Positions 1 through 6,808 of a stretch of DNA of 7,023 bases are shown piece by piece; position 1 is the stretch's first letter; each line of letters opens with the position of its first letter. This DNA comes from Cellvibrionaceae bacterium (GTDB taxonomy: Bacteria > Pseudomonadota > Gammaproteobacteria > Pseudomonadales > Cellvibrionaceae), in the NCBI GenBank assembly GCA_025800435.1, contig JAOXRV010000514.1, positions 1-7,023 on the forward strand, in the 5' to 3' direction. A program made the translations under genes and the position numbers. The notes below the pieces were generated by a model, which worked only from the letters and a program-made list of their open reading frames with translations, was not told the DNA's origin and ran no database searches.

Positions 1-132
1 GCCGGCCTGGAATTTAGCAACAGCCAAGCCCACAGCGCCGCTTACGATGCCGAAAAGACCGCGGATTTATTTTGCTTGATTGTCAATCGCTGGCAGCAAT
101 TAGGTGGTTGGCCGCTGGCACAAAGCGAATAA
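1..132 (+). CDS. rnt: RNase T, C-terminal 43 residues (5' end outside window)
   Basis: The reading frame is open from the first base and ends at TAA 130-132. The visible 43 residues contain AHSAAYDAEKTADLFCLIVNRW followed by a QLGGWPLA tail, which I recognise as the C-terminus of ribonuclease T. This is a DEDDh-family 3'-5' exoribonuclease that trims the 3' ends of tRNA and other stable RNAs in the cytoplasm. The His at visible residue 11 and Asp at residue 16 have the H-x4-D spacing of the last catalytic motif of this family. Only the tail is present, so the upstream Exo I and Exo II motifs cannot be checked. It converges on the regulator gene, with 60 bases between the two stop codons. It is probably a housekeeping flank unrelated to the iron locus. 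Confidence 0.9.
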   Translation, partial: AGLEFSNSQAHSAAYDAEKTADLFCLIVNRWQQLGGWPLAQSE

Positions 133-192
133 GCCCAGGGCGCGCCCCGCCCCATAAAAGACCCGCACCAAAAGCACCAGCGGCTGTATTAA

Positions 193-1155
193 TTAACGCG
201 GCCGATGGCAAGCGGCGAACTCGGCCGGGGTCAGGCCAAACTCCTTTTTAAACGCGTGCACAAAATTGGAACTGTGGTTATAGCCGGCGGCAAAGGCGGC
301 TTCGCCAATACTGCAGCGATCCATCACCAGGGCTTTTTTAGCCCGATCCAGGCGCCGCTTTTTAAAATAGGCGGTTACGGTAATACCGTAGCGGGCCTTA
401 AACTGGCGCTGTAAGGTGCGCTCGCTCATGTTTAAGCTGGCGGCCAACTCAGCTATATTGCGGCAGTTGCACAGCTGGCGCTCGACCTCGGCCTTAAGCG
501 AGCTGTCGACCAGCTGACAATCTGCCCCGGCCACCGAAGTATCCAGCTGCGCTTCCAAGGTCGCTAAGCAGCAGCTCAGCAGCTGCAGGGTTTGTTGCTC
601 GCGTTCAAGCCGACCGTATAAATCTTGGGTTTTATCGCTCGCCATCAGTTTAGTGGCGAGGTTAATCAACTGCTGATCCGCCGCCCAGCTGAGCACCCGA
701 CTGGAGGTAAATATGCCCTGCAAAAGGGCCTCGTCCTCGGCTCCATGACAGTGCGCCAGCAGCCATTGGCGCTCGACAAAGACATTGACCTTTTTGATGT
801 GCATACCGCGGTGCAGGTTGCGGCTCAACATTTCGGCATCGGCGTTGATAATGGCCGAGCAAGAAACCTGCTCATCGATTGGCGCCAGGCACAGGCGCTG
901 GTCGGCGAAGGTATAATCAATGCGCCCGGCGAACATAATATTAAAGCTCAAGCCGGCCGGCAGTTGCAGCTGGTTTTGGCTGTCTTGCTGCTCGACCACA
1001 TCACAGTAGTGCATGGACAGGCCCGGGGCAAAACTTTCGTAGGCAAACTTGCCCGCCATTAGCGGTGCGGTGTCACTGAGGTTTTGGATACTGTCGAATA
1101 AGCCTGCCCGCTCGGACTGGCGCTGTACTTCTTGGGCAAAAATTTTTCTACTCAC
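193..1155 (-). CDS. AraC-family transcriptional regulator, PchR-like
   Basis: This encodes a 320-residue DNA-binding regulator. The C-terminal third holds both AraC helix-turn-helix units. The first is around residues 234-257 (IAELAASLNMSERTLQRQF). The second is around 282-313, with the family signature AAFAAGYNHSSNFVHAFKKEFG and then LTPAEF. The N-terminal 200 residues resemble the sensor part of PchR-type regulators, which bind a ferric siderophore and then activate the matching receptor gene; this assignment is from recall of the family and is less certain than the DNA-binding half. I chose the GTG at 1155 because an AGGAG (1166-1162 on the minus strand) lies 6 nt upstream. Starts further upstream would place this Shine-Dalgarno sequence inside the gene. 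Its divergent orientation next to a TonB receptor fits local control of the uptake genes and probably of itself. The effector cannot be deduced. Confidence 0.88.
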   Translation of the reverse strand: MSRKIFAQEVQRQSERAGLFDSIQNLSDTAPLMAGKFAYESFAPGLSMHYCDVVEQQDSQNQLQLPAGLSFNIMFAGRIDYTFADQRLCLAPIDEQVSCSAIINADAEMLSRNLHRGMHIKKVNVFVERQWLLAHCHGAEDEALLQGIFTSSRVLSWAADQQLINLATKLMASDKTQDLYGRLEREQQTLQLLSCCLATLEAQLDTSVAGADCQLVDSSLKAEVERQLCNCRNIAELAASLNMSERTLQRQFKARYGITVTAYFKKRRLDRAKKALVMDRCSIGEAAFAAGYNHSSNFVHAFKKEFGLTPAEFAACHRPR

Positions 1156-1161
1156 CACACT

Positions 1162-1166
1162 CTCCT
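1162..1166 (-). promoter_or_regulatory. Ribosome binding site of the AraC-type regulator
   Basis: On the minus strand this reads AGGAG, 6 nt before the GTG at 1155. Another in-frame GTG directly upstream (1158) would leave only 3 nt of spacing, and a TTG at 1179 lies upstream of the site, so the site decides the start. Confidence 0.65.
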
Positions 1167-1194
1167 GTATCCGCCCCAAGCTGCTGGCGGAAGC

Positions 1195-1252
1195 TCATAA
1201 TAGCTTGTCTGCTTTTCATAAGCCCGATGGATACTGCCGAATATGCCCGAAT
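1195..1252. promoter_or_regulatory. Candidate AraC-type operator: short direct repeats in the divergent region
   Basis: Two direct-repeat pairs lie between the divergent genes. TCATAA occurs at 1195-1200 and again at 1216-1221, exactly 21 bp apart, or two helical turns, which is a usual half-site spacing for AraC proteins. TGCCGAAT (1235-1242) and TGCCCGAAT (1244-1252) form a second close pair just upstream of the Fur box. The first TCATAA copy overlaps TATTAT on the minus strand (1202-1197), a possible -10 element for the regulator gene, which would allow autorepression. Short repeats like these can arise by chance, so this is a hypothesis about position and spacing only. Confidence 0.3.
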
Positions 1253-1258
1253 GATAAA

Positions 1259-1277
1259 ATAAATGAGAATCATTAAC
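1259..1277 (+). promoter_or_regulatory. Fur box upstream of the TonB-dependent receptor
   Basis: The 19 bases ATAAATGAGAATCATTAAC match the classic Fur consensus GATAATGATAATCATTATC at 14 positions, including an uninterrupted AATCATTA block. The site lies 35 bp upstream of the receptor start codon. It touches a possible -10 element, TAAAAT (1255-1260), which has no good -35 at the right distance, as expected for an activator-dependent promoter; TTATAG at 1281-1286 is an alternative -10. Fe-Fur binding here would block transcription of the receptor when iron is sufficient. This site is the main evidence that the substrate is an iron complex. Confidence 0.8.
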
Positions 1278-1311
1278 AAATTATAGAGATACAGTCACGA
1301 GGAGCACCACA

Positions 1312-3426
1312 GTGAGCTTGCCACGCTATTTATCACGGTCCGGCCAACTGGCCCTGGCCATCTGCGCCGCCAATGCCGGAATCGCCGCCGCCGACACCAT
1401 TATCGAAGAGACCGTGGTCTGGGGCACCAAGGTAAAGACTTCGTCCATTAAAGTAGACGAGGAAACCCTGGCGCTAAAACAGGCCGACCATATCAGCGAT
1501 TTGCTGCGCACCATTCCCGGTGTGGATGTGGGCGGCGCCCACTCTCTCAACCAGCGTATCACCATCCGCAGCATGGACGATAAAGACCTGCGTATCACCA
1601 TCGACGGCGCCAATCAAAACACCTATATGTACCACCATATGGGCAATTTACAGATTCATGCAGATATTTTGCAAGCGGCAGATATTGAAATTGGCAGCAA
1701 TTCCGTAGTCAATAGCGGCCTTGGTGGCGCGGTGCGCTTTACCACCAAAACTGCCCGCCAGTTGCTCAAACCAGGCACCGGGTTTGGTGGCCGCTTACAA
1801 CTTTCCAGCGCCGATAATGGCGGCGATGCCTGGGCCCTATCCGCCTACGGCACACTCGGCGACAGCGTCGATGCACTGCTTTACCACAACCAGGTCAAGC
1901 GCGATAACTACGAAGTGGGCGGCGGGGTAATTAAAAACCAAAGTGGCGCCATGATCCCCGGTACCGATGGCACGGTGCGCGGCCTGAAAGGCGAGCTGGA
2001 CGATACCCTGATTAAACTCGGCTGGGAATTTGCACCGGGCCACCTGCTCAGGCTCGGCTATGAACACTATATCGACGAGGGCAACTACAGCTATCGCCCG
2101 GATATGGGCCTGGCTACTGATTTAGCCATCGGTGCGTCGCTGGACACGCCCCTGTTGTGGCCCACCGAATTTAGTCGCGACACCATCACCCTCAACTACG
2201 AGGGTCAATTTGGCCAAACCTCTCTTTACGCGGCGCTGTTTGATAACCAGAGCAGCCTGAAGCGAGACGAAACCGGCTTTCGCCACAGTACTGTGGTACT
2301 GCGCGGCCGCCCCATCGCCGCCAATGCTGCCAATGTTCGCGGCGATGCGGATAACCAAGGCCTAAACCTATTGGCCGAAACCGAATGGGATAGCCACACT
2401 TTGAGCTACGGTTTTGAGTGGGTGGACTACGACACCCTATACCGCGCCGATTATTTGAGCGGCAGCTCCAGCAGCGCCAGCGAGAATGCCACCACCCTTG
2501 GCGTTTATCTGCAAGATCGTATTCAGCTTAACGATAGCCTGGCCCTAATACCCGGCCTGCGTTACGACAGCTACGATATGGACGCCACCCTGGTGGATAA
2601 AAAATACGACGATATCAGCACCGCACTGGCACTGGAGTGGGCCATCACCCCTGCCCTGTTGATTAAGCTCAGCAGCACCGAACTGTTTAAAGCCCCTGAA
2701 ATTGGTGAAGTATTTGTCGGCGCCGGCTTGCGCGACACCCCCAATGCCGATATTAAGGCCGAAACCGGGCGCAATAACGAACTCTCCCTGGCGTTTGAAG
2801 ATGCGGTACTTGGGGCCGATCGTCTGGCCTTTGGCTTTACCCTGTTTAAAACCGATATCGACGATTATATTTACGACTACGCCCCACCACCGCCCAGTGT
2901 CGGCGGACGCGCCTGGAAAGATAATATTGGCGATATGGCGCTGGATGGTCACGAAATTTACCTAGGCTACGATAAAGGCCCACTGAGCGCGCTACTGACC
3001 TTCTCCAAAGCCGATAGCGAGCTCAGCGCCAACGCCGACTACCCCAGTCTTAACACTGCCCGTATCGACCGTCAGCAGGGCGACACCATCAGCTTTAGCG
3101 TGGACTATCGGCTGGACGCGCTCGACTTGGTACTGCACTGGGATGTATTGGATGTAGACGGCCTGGGCGCCGGCCTAGACCTGGATGGGGCCACCCTCAA
3201 TAATGCCAAAGACGGCTTTACCGTACATAATATCTCCGCCCGCTGGACCCCAAGCCAAGTTGAAGGCCTGGCCATCAGCCTGGGTGTGGACAACCTAAGC
3301 GACGAATATTACGCCTCCCAATCATCGCGAACAGGAACCTCCTTCCACCCGGTATTTGGGCCCTTGTACCTGTTTGATTACGAGCCCGGACGCAATATAA
3401 AAGTCACCGCCTCTTACGCATTTTAA
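1312..3426 (+). CDS. TonB-dependent outer-membrane receptor (ferric siderophore or heme type)
   Basis: This is a 704-residue outer-membrane receptor that would import an iron chelate with energy from TonB-ExbB-ExbD. It starts at GTG 1312, with GAGGAG 7 nt upstream. Residues 1-27 form a signal peptide (RYLSRS, then a hydrophobic stretch to AAA, probably cleaved before DTII). The TonB box is EETVVWG at 32-38. The plug spans about 45-150 and contains ISDLLRTIPGVDV, RSMDDKDLRITIDGANQN and GLGGAVRF. The beta-barrel follows and ends in DNLSDEYY (660-667) and a terminal SYAF whose last residue is Phe, the usual outer-membrane insertion signal. FKAP (459-462) and NADIKAE (478-484) correspond to the FRAP and NPNL boxes of many such receptors, but no His lies between them as it does in classical heme receptors. 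The plug has a His pair in MYHHMG (106-111). Two stop codons occur in tandem (TAATAA). Substrate uncertain. Confidence 0.93.
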   Translation: MSLPRYLSRSGQLALAICAANAGIAAADTIIEETVVWGTKVKTSSIKVDEETLALKQADHISDLLRTIPGVDVGGAHSLNQRITIRSMDDKDLRITIDGANQNTYMYHHMGNLQIHADILQAADIEIGSNSVVNSGLGGAVRFTTKTARQLLKPGTGFGGRLQLSSADNGGDAWALSAYGTLGDSVDALLYHNQVKRDNYEVGGGVIKNQSGAMIPGTDGTVRGLKGELDDTLIKLGWEFAPGHLLRLGYEHYIDEGNYSYRPDMGLATDLAIGASLDTPLLWPTEFSRDTITLNYEGQFGQTSLYAALFDNQSSLKRDETGFRHSTVVLRGRPIAANAANVRGDADNQGLNLLAETEWDSHTLSYGFEWVDYDTLYRADYLSGSSSSASENATTLGVYLQDRIQLNDSLALIPGLRYDSYDMDATLVDKKYDDISTALALEWAITPALLIKLSSTELFKAPEIGEVFVGAGLRDTPNADIKAETGRNNELSLAFEDAVLGADRLAFGFTLFKTDIDDYIYDYAPPPPSVGGRAWKDNIGDMALDGHEIYLGYDKGPLSALLTFSKADSELSANADYPSLNTARIDRQQGDTISFSVDYRLDALDLVLHWDVLDVDGLGAGLDLDGATLNNAKDGFTVHNISARWTPSQVEGLAISLGVDNLSDEYYASQSSRTGTSFHPVFGPLYLFDYEPGRNIKVTASYAF

Positions 3427-3451
3427 TAAGCGGCGAATTAAAACCACTGAC

Positions 3452-3481
3452 ACCCCCGCAAGCCTCGCCTGTGGGGGTTTT
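3452..3481 (+). terminator. Rho-independent terminator or attenuator after the receptor gene
   Basis: ACCCCCGCA (3452-3460) pairs with TGTGGGGGT (3470-3478) as a 9-bp stem with one G-T wobble and a 9-nt loop, followed by four T residues. It begins 25 nt after the receptor stop codon and ends 16 nt before the binding-protein start. The T-tract is short and no obvious promoter follows, so partial termination is more likely than a full stop. That would yield more receptor mRNA than transporter mRNA. Confidence 0.75.
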
Positions 3482-3497
3482 ACTGCAGAGCCTAAGC

Positions 3498-4652
3498 ATG
3501 AAAAACAACATTACTCAGCGCCTGAGCTTATTGCTCGCCTGCCTGTTGGCCCTGCCGGCCTGGGCACAAATAGAATTAACCGATATTGCCGGGCGCAACA
3601 TAAGCCTGGCCAAACCGGCCGAGCGCATTGTCCTGGGCGAAGGCCGCTTTGTCGCCGCGCTTGGGGTATTGGGGCTAACGCAGCCGCTGGCTAAAGTCGC
3701 CGGCATGATGAACGAGTTTCCCCTCTACGACCCGGCCAGCTATGCCCGCTACCGCCAGGCCTACCCCGAGATTGAGAAGATTGCCAAGTTTGGCCACACC
3801 AACGAGGCCAGTGTCAGTATTGAAAAACTGTTATCGCTACAGCCAGACCTAGCCATTTTTGGCTTAAGCGGCCACGGCCCCGGGGCCCGCTCAAAACATA
3901 TTATCGACCGCTTTAAAGCGGCGGGCATCCCTATTTTATTTATCGACTTTCGCCAACAGCCACTGCTCAATACCGCGCCCAGTATGAGCCTTATCGCCAA
4001 AGCCCTGGGCGAACCCGAAAAGGGGCAAGCCTTTGCTGAGTTTTACCAGCGAGAACTGGCCAAGGTGCAACAGGGCCTGGCGGGCTTAAGCGATGCCGAA
4101 CGCCCCAAGATACTGTTTGAGCTGCGCGCCGGCAGTGGCCAAGAGTGCTGCCTAAGCGTAGCCGAAGGCATGTTTGCGGCAATGGCCGAAGCGGCCGGCG
4201 GGCGCAGTATCGCCACCGGTCTATTGCCCGGCCCGGTGGGCCAGCTGAGTCGCGAAAAAGTCCTGACCAGTAATTTTGATTTGTATATCGGCACCGCCAT
4301 CGGCTCACCCACAAGCCCCAGCGGCAAAGAGTTTTTACTGGCCGGCCCCGGGGTTAGCCCCGCTGCGGCCGCCACTTCGCTACAGGGGTTAATGCAGGCC
4401 CGAGGCATGGCCGAGCTGCCCGCCATCAAAGCCGGCAAAGCCTACAGTTTATGGCACCACTTTTACAATTCACCGTTAAATATTTATGCCATCCAAGCCA
4501 TGGCCAAATGGCTGCACCCGGCTCGCTTTCAAGACTTGCAGCCCGAACAAACCCTAGCCCAACTGCTGGCCAAGTTCGAGCCGATTGCACTGCAGGGCAG
4601 TTATGGCACCGCCATTAGCGCGGTAGAAAAAGCAGAAAAACAAGGACAATAA
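3498..4652 (+). CDS. Periplasmic substrate-binding protein of an iron-chelate ABC transporter (FepB/FhuD/BtuF class)
   Basis: This 384-residue protein captures the chelate in the periplasm and delivers it to the permease. I chose ATG 3498 because it opens directly onto a signal peptide: MKNNITQR, a Leu-rich core, and AWA at 21-23 as the probable cleavage site. An upstream GTG at 3471 falls inside the terminator stem and would add nine residues ahead of the signal. The mature part begins ELTDIAGR...KPAERIVLGEGRF (25-51), the usual opening of the PF01497 periplasmic-binding fold. The two lobes are about 45-150 and 200-340, with a helical linker between them. WHHFYNSPLNIYAIQAMAKWLHP (319-341) is characteristic of the C-terminal lobe of siderophore and heme binders. 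At 384 residues it is longer than common FepB or BtuF proteins of roughly 270-320. A Cys pair (217-218) could form or lie near a disulfide. The Shine-Dalgarno (AGAG, 3487-3490) is weak. Confidence 0.9.
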   Translation: MKNNITQRLSLLLACLLALPAWAQIELTDIAGRNISLAKPAERIVLGEGRFVAALGVLGLTQPLAKVAGMMNEFPLYDPASYARYRQAYPEIEKIAKFGHTNEASVSIEKLLSLQPDLAIFGLSGHGPGARSKHIIDRFKAAGIPILFIDFRQQPLLNTAPSMSLIAKALGEPEKGQAFAEFYQRELAKVQQGLAGLSDAERPKILFELRAGSGQECCLSVAEGMFAAMAEAAGGRSIATGLLPGPVGQLSREKVLTSNFDLYIGTAIGSPTSPSGKEFLLAGPGVSPAAAATSLQGLMQARGMAELPAIKAGKAYSLWHHFYNSPLNIYAIQAMAKWLHPARFQDLQPEQTLAQLLAKFEPIALQGSYGTAISAVEKAEKQGQ

Positions 4653-4656
4653 CAAG

Positions 4657-4956
4657 ATGTACAGCCAGATTAGCCAATTGCCAAGCCCCAAAGCCATCAA
4701 ACACTGTGATATGTTGGCCAAGCACTTTAAACGCAAAGTTGCGGTCGAGCACGACCCGGACCGCAACGTCGATCACTACCGCGCCCTGGTTCACTTCCCC
4801 ATGGGCAAGTGCCAAATGCAGGCCAGTGCAGGCGAGCTGCAGTTTCACTGCCAGGCCGACAGCCAAGCGGCCCTGGATGCGGTAAAGTCAATTATTGAGC
4901 GGCATATTTACCTATTAAAAGAAGTCAGAGAAAGCCAATTGATATGGACAGAGTAA
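4657..4956 (+). CDS. Small DUF2218-like protein, function unknown
   Basis: This encodes 99 residues with no signal peptide or membrane segment, so it is probably cytoplasmic. I assign it to DUF2218 from the overall pattern: an N-terminal helix ending in LAKHFKRKVAVEHD (20-33), a central ALVHFPMGKCQMQA (43-56) like the family's F-x-x-G-x-C-x-L-x-A strand, a short LQFHC strand (61-65), and a C-terminal helix with ERHIYLLKE (81-89) and a near-terminal Trp (97). It is rich in possible metal ligands: seven His and three Cys in 99 residues. It begins 4 nt after the binding-protein stop, with AAGGA (4642-4646) 10 nt upstream, and overlaps the permease gene by 13 nt, so it must be expressed with the transporter. 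The biochemical role of the family is unknown to me. A function in handling the imported iron chelate is inferred from position alone. Confidence 0.8.
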   Translation: MYSQISQLPSPKAIKHCDMLAKHFKRKVAVEHDPDRNVDHYRALVHFPMGKCQMQASAGELQFHCQADSQAALDAVKSIIERHIYLLKEVRESQLIWTE

Positions 4957-6008
4957 CCCCCCAGGCCGAGCGCAGCGCCGGGGCCTATCGACAATTGGGG
5001 CAGCGGCGCCGGCGCCTGTTACTGGCACTGGGTGTTACCCTGCTGCTTAGCCTGTTTGCCGATATTGCCCTGGGCCCGGGTGGTTTAAGCCTCGGCCAGG
5101 TGGTGAATATTCTGTGGCAGCGCGATAGCGAAGGCACTGCCCTGGGCTTAATTGTGTGGGATATCCGCCTGCCCATCGCCTGTATGGCACTGTTAGTGGG
5201 GGCCATGCTGGGTGCCGCCGGGGCGCAGATGCAAACCATCTTAAACAACCCTCTGGCCGACCCATTTACCCTCGGAATTTCCTCTGCCGCGAGCTTAGGC
5301 GCGGCCCTGGCGATTGTCTGGGGCGTGGATGGCAGCAGCCTTAGCAGCGAGTTATTGATCACCCTGGCGGCCTTTGTATTTTCCCTGTTAACCACCGGCG
5401 CGCTGTATTTTTTTGCGCGCCTGCGCGGTGCCTCGGCCGAATCCCTGGTGCTGATTGGCATTGCCCTATTGTTTACCTTTAATGCCCTGCTATCGCTGCT
5501 GCAATACACCGCCACCGATGTCCAACTGAGCCAAATTGTATTTTGGATGATGGGTTCACTGGGCCGTTCCGACTGGAGCAAGGTGGGCATCTGTGCGCTG
5601 ATTTTGGCCTTGGTATTGCCGTTGTTTATCTATCGCAGCTGGGCCCTGACCGCGATGCGCATGGGTGACGACAAGGCCGCCAGCCTCGGTATTCCGGTGC
5701 GCCGCTTGCGCATTGAGGTATTGTTGGCGGTATCGCTATTGGCCGCCACCGCCGTGGCTTTTGTCGGCACTATCGCCTTTGTCGGTCTGGTCGCCCCCCA
5801 CCTCGCCCGCCTAATGCTCGGCGAAGACCAACGTTTTTATCTACCCGGCACCATTATCTGTGGCGCCCTATTAATGTCGGTCGCCTCTATCTTAAGCAAA
5901 ACCATCAGCAGCGGCGTGGTCTACCCAGTGGGGATTATCACCTCGCTTATTGGCATTCCGTTTTTTATCAGCCTAATTTTAGGCAATCGTCGCCGGAGTT
6001 GGTCATGA
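4944..6008 (+). CDS. FecCD/BtuC-family ABC transporter permease
   Basis: This 354-residue inner-membrane permease forms the channel for iron-chelate import and would work as a homodimer, since no second permease gene is present. After a basic cytoplasmic N-terminus (RRRR at 21-24), hydrophobic segments run to the end, consistent with the roughly ten helices of the family. Family landmarks in order are IRLPIACMALLVGAMLGAAG (74-93), QMQTILNNPLADPFTLGIS (95-113), FWMMGSLG (200-207) and FVGLVAPHLARLMLGED (279-295), the coupling region that contacts the ATPase. PVGIITSLIGIPFFISLILG (328-347) closes the protein before a basic RRRS end. The start ATG lies inside the DUF2218-like gene with no strong Shine-Dalgarno, so translation is probably coupled to the upstream gene. 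Its stop overlaps the ATPase start as ATGA. Substrate class (siderophore, heme or cobalamin) cannot be separated by sequence, but the Fur box favours iron. Confidence 0.93.
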   Translation: MDRVTPQAERSAGAYRQLGQRRRRLLLALGVTLLLSLFADIALGPGGLSLGQVVNILWQRDSEGTALGLIVWDIRLPIACMALLVGAMLGAAGAQMQTILNNPLADPFTLGISSAASLGAALAIVWGVDGSSLSSELLITLAAFVFSLLTTGALYFFARLRGASAESLVLIGIALLFTFNALLSLLQYTATDVQLSQIVFWMMGSLGRSDWSKVGICALILALVLPLFIYRSWALTAMRMGDDKAASLGIPVRRLRIEVLLAVSLLAATAVAFVGTIAFVGLVAPHLARLMLGEDQRFYLPGTIICGALLMSVASILSKTISSGVVYPVGIITSLIGIPFFISLILGNRRRSWS

Positions 6009-6778
6009 GCCTTAGGGTCGACAAGCTTAACTGCGCCTATGGCAGCAAAGCCATATTAAAAGATATCAGCCTAGAGGCCGTGCCACGGGGCCAGCTCAGC
6101 GCCCTAATTGGCCCCAATGCGGCGGGCAAAAGCACCTTATTTAAATCCTTAGCCGGGCTGGTGCCGGCCAGCGCCAATAGCCTGAGCCTGGATGGACAGG
6201 CGCTTAGTCAACTCAGCCAGGCCGAGCGCTTTGCCAAGGTTTGCTATATGCCCCAAGGCTTTAGCAGCAATGCCGCGCTAACGGTATTTGAGGCGGTTTT
6301 GCTGGCCCATAAACAGCTGAGTGGCTGGCGGGTAAACGAGGCGGATATCGAAGCAGTAGCCGCCGCCCTCGACTACCTGGGTATCGGCCAGCTGGCCGGG
6401 CGCTATATCGGCGAGCTATCCGGTGGCCAGCAACAACTGGTGTCCCTGTGTCAGGCCCTGAGTCGCAACGCCGACATACTGCTACTGGACGAGCCCACCA
6501 GCGCCCTGGATTTGCAACGCCAACTGCAAGTATTGACCCTATTGCAACAACACTGTCGCCAACACAACAGCGTCTGTATTGTATCGATACACGATTTAAG
6601 CTTGGCCGCTCGCTTCGCCGAGCATTTATTGGTACTGCGCGATGGCCAACTGATCAGCGCCGGCGAGACCGATACCATTATGCAAAGCGGCGCCATCGAG
6701 CGCTGTTACGATGTGGAGATAGAACTGCTGCGCTGCCGCCAACAAACCCCGGTGGTTGCGGCCCATTTGCGCAGCTAG
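6005..6778 (+). CDS. ABC transporter ATP-binding protein, iron-chelate (FecE/BtuD) type
   Basis: This 257-residue ATPase powers the permease from the cytoplasmic face. All catalytic motifs are intact: Walker A GPNAAGKST (36-44), Q-loop YMPQ (81-84), signature ELSGGQQQ (137-144), Walker B ILLLDEP (158-164), D-loop SALD (166-169) and H-loop His 196 in SIHD. Walker A has Ala where GPNGAGKS is usual, which still fits GxxxxGK[ST]. I chose ATG 6005 because GGAG (5995-5998) lies 6 nt upstream and the codon overlaps the permease stop as ATGA. A TTG two codons earlier is less suitable. The stop codon TAG (6776-6778) lies inside a CTAG that marks the left boundary of the downstream inverted-repeat element. 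That CTAG recurs on the far side, so the insertion left the coding sequence complete. Confidence 0.93.
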   Translation: MSLRVDKLNCAYGSKAILKDISLEAVPRGQLSALIGPNAAGKSTLFKSLAGLVPASANSLSLDGQALSQLSQAERFAKVCYMPQGFSSNAALTVFEAVLLAHKQLSGWRVNEADIEAVAAALDYLGIGQLAGRYIGELSGGQQQLVSLCQALSRNADILLLDEPTSALDLQRQLQVLTLLQQHCRQHNSVCIVSIHDLSLAARFAEHLLVLRDGQLISAGETDTIMQSGAIERCYDVEIELLRCRQQTPVVAAHLRS

Positions 6779-6808
6779 GGCACCTCTGAATAACTCGATG
6801 ATGCTCAG
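6775..6808 (+). repeat. Left terminal inverted repeat of the MITE-like element
   Basis: This arm starts with CTAGGGCACCTCTGAATAAC and its first 27 bases (6775-6801) are the exact reverse complement of 6961-6987. One mismatch and six more matching bases (GCTCAG) extend the arm to 34 bp. The first four bases, CTAG, may be a target duplication and not part of the element; because CTAG is its own reverse complement, the two readings cannot be told apart. Confidence 0.95.

Noticed and set aside
138..147. GGGCGCGCCC shared with the repeat element (6900-6909)
   Set aside because: A 10-bp GC-rich palindrome can recur by chance, and the flanking bases do not match beyond one position, so it is not evidence of a second element copy.
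133..192. Terminator between the converging rnt and regulator genes
   Set aside because: GGGCGCGCCC (138-147) is a palindrome without a loop. The GGTGC-TTTT-GGTGC on the minus strand is a direct repeat, not a hairpin, and only a 4-bp CCGC/GCGG stem can be drawn.
205..1062. Long plus-strand open frames opposite the AraC-type gene (205-414, 625-1062)
   Set aside because: They are antisense to a clear AraC-family gene, have no recognisable domains and no convincing ribosome binding site.
1156..1179. Upstream TTG/GTG starts for the AraC-type regulator
   Set aside because: They include or crowd the AGGAG at 1166-1162, which is ideally placed for the GTG at 1155.
3471..3497. GTG at 3471 as start of the binding protein
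   Set aside because: It lies inside the 3' arm of the terminator hairpin and adds nine residues before an otherwise normal signal peptide.
3531..3545. LLAC in the binding-protein signal peptide as a lipobox
   Set aside because: The hydrophobic core continues past the Cys to a good AWA signal peptidase I site at residues 21-23, and proteins of this class in Gram-negative bacteria are usually soluble.
4985..5590. 201-codon minus-strand frame opposite the permease
   Set aside because: It is a shadow of a well-supported FecCD permease, and its Arg/Ser/Pro-rich translation resembles no family.
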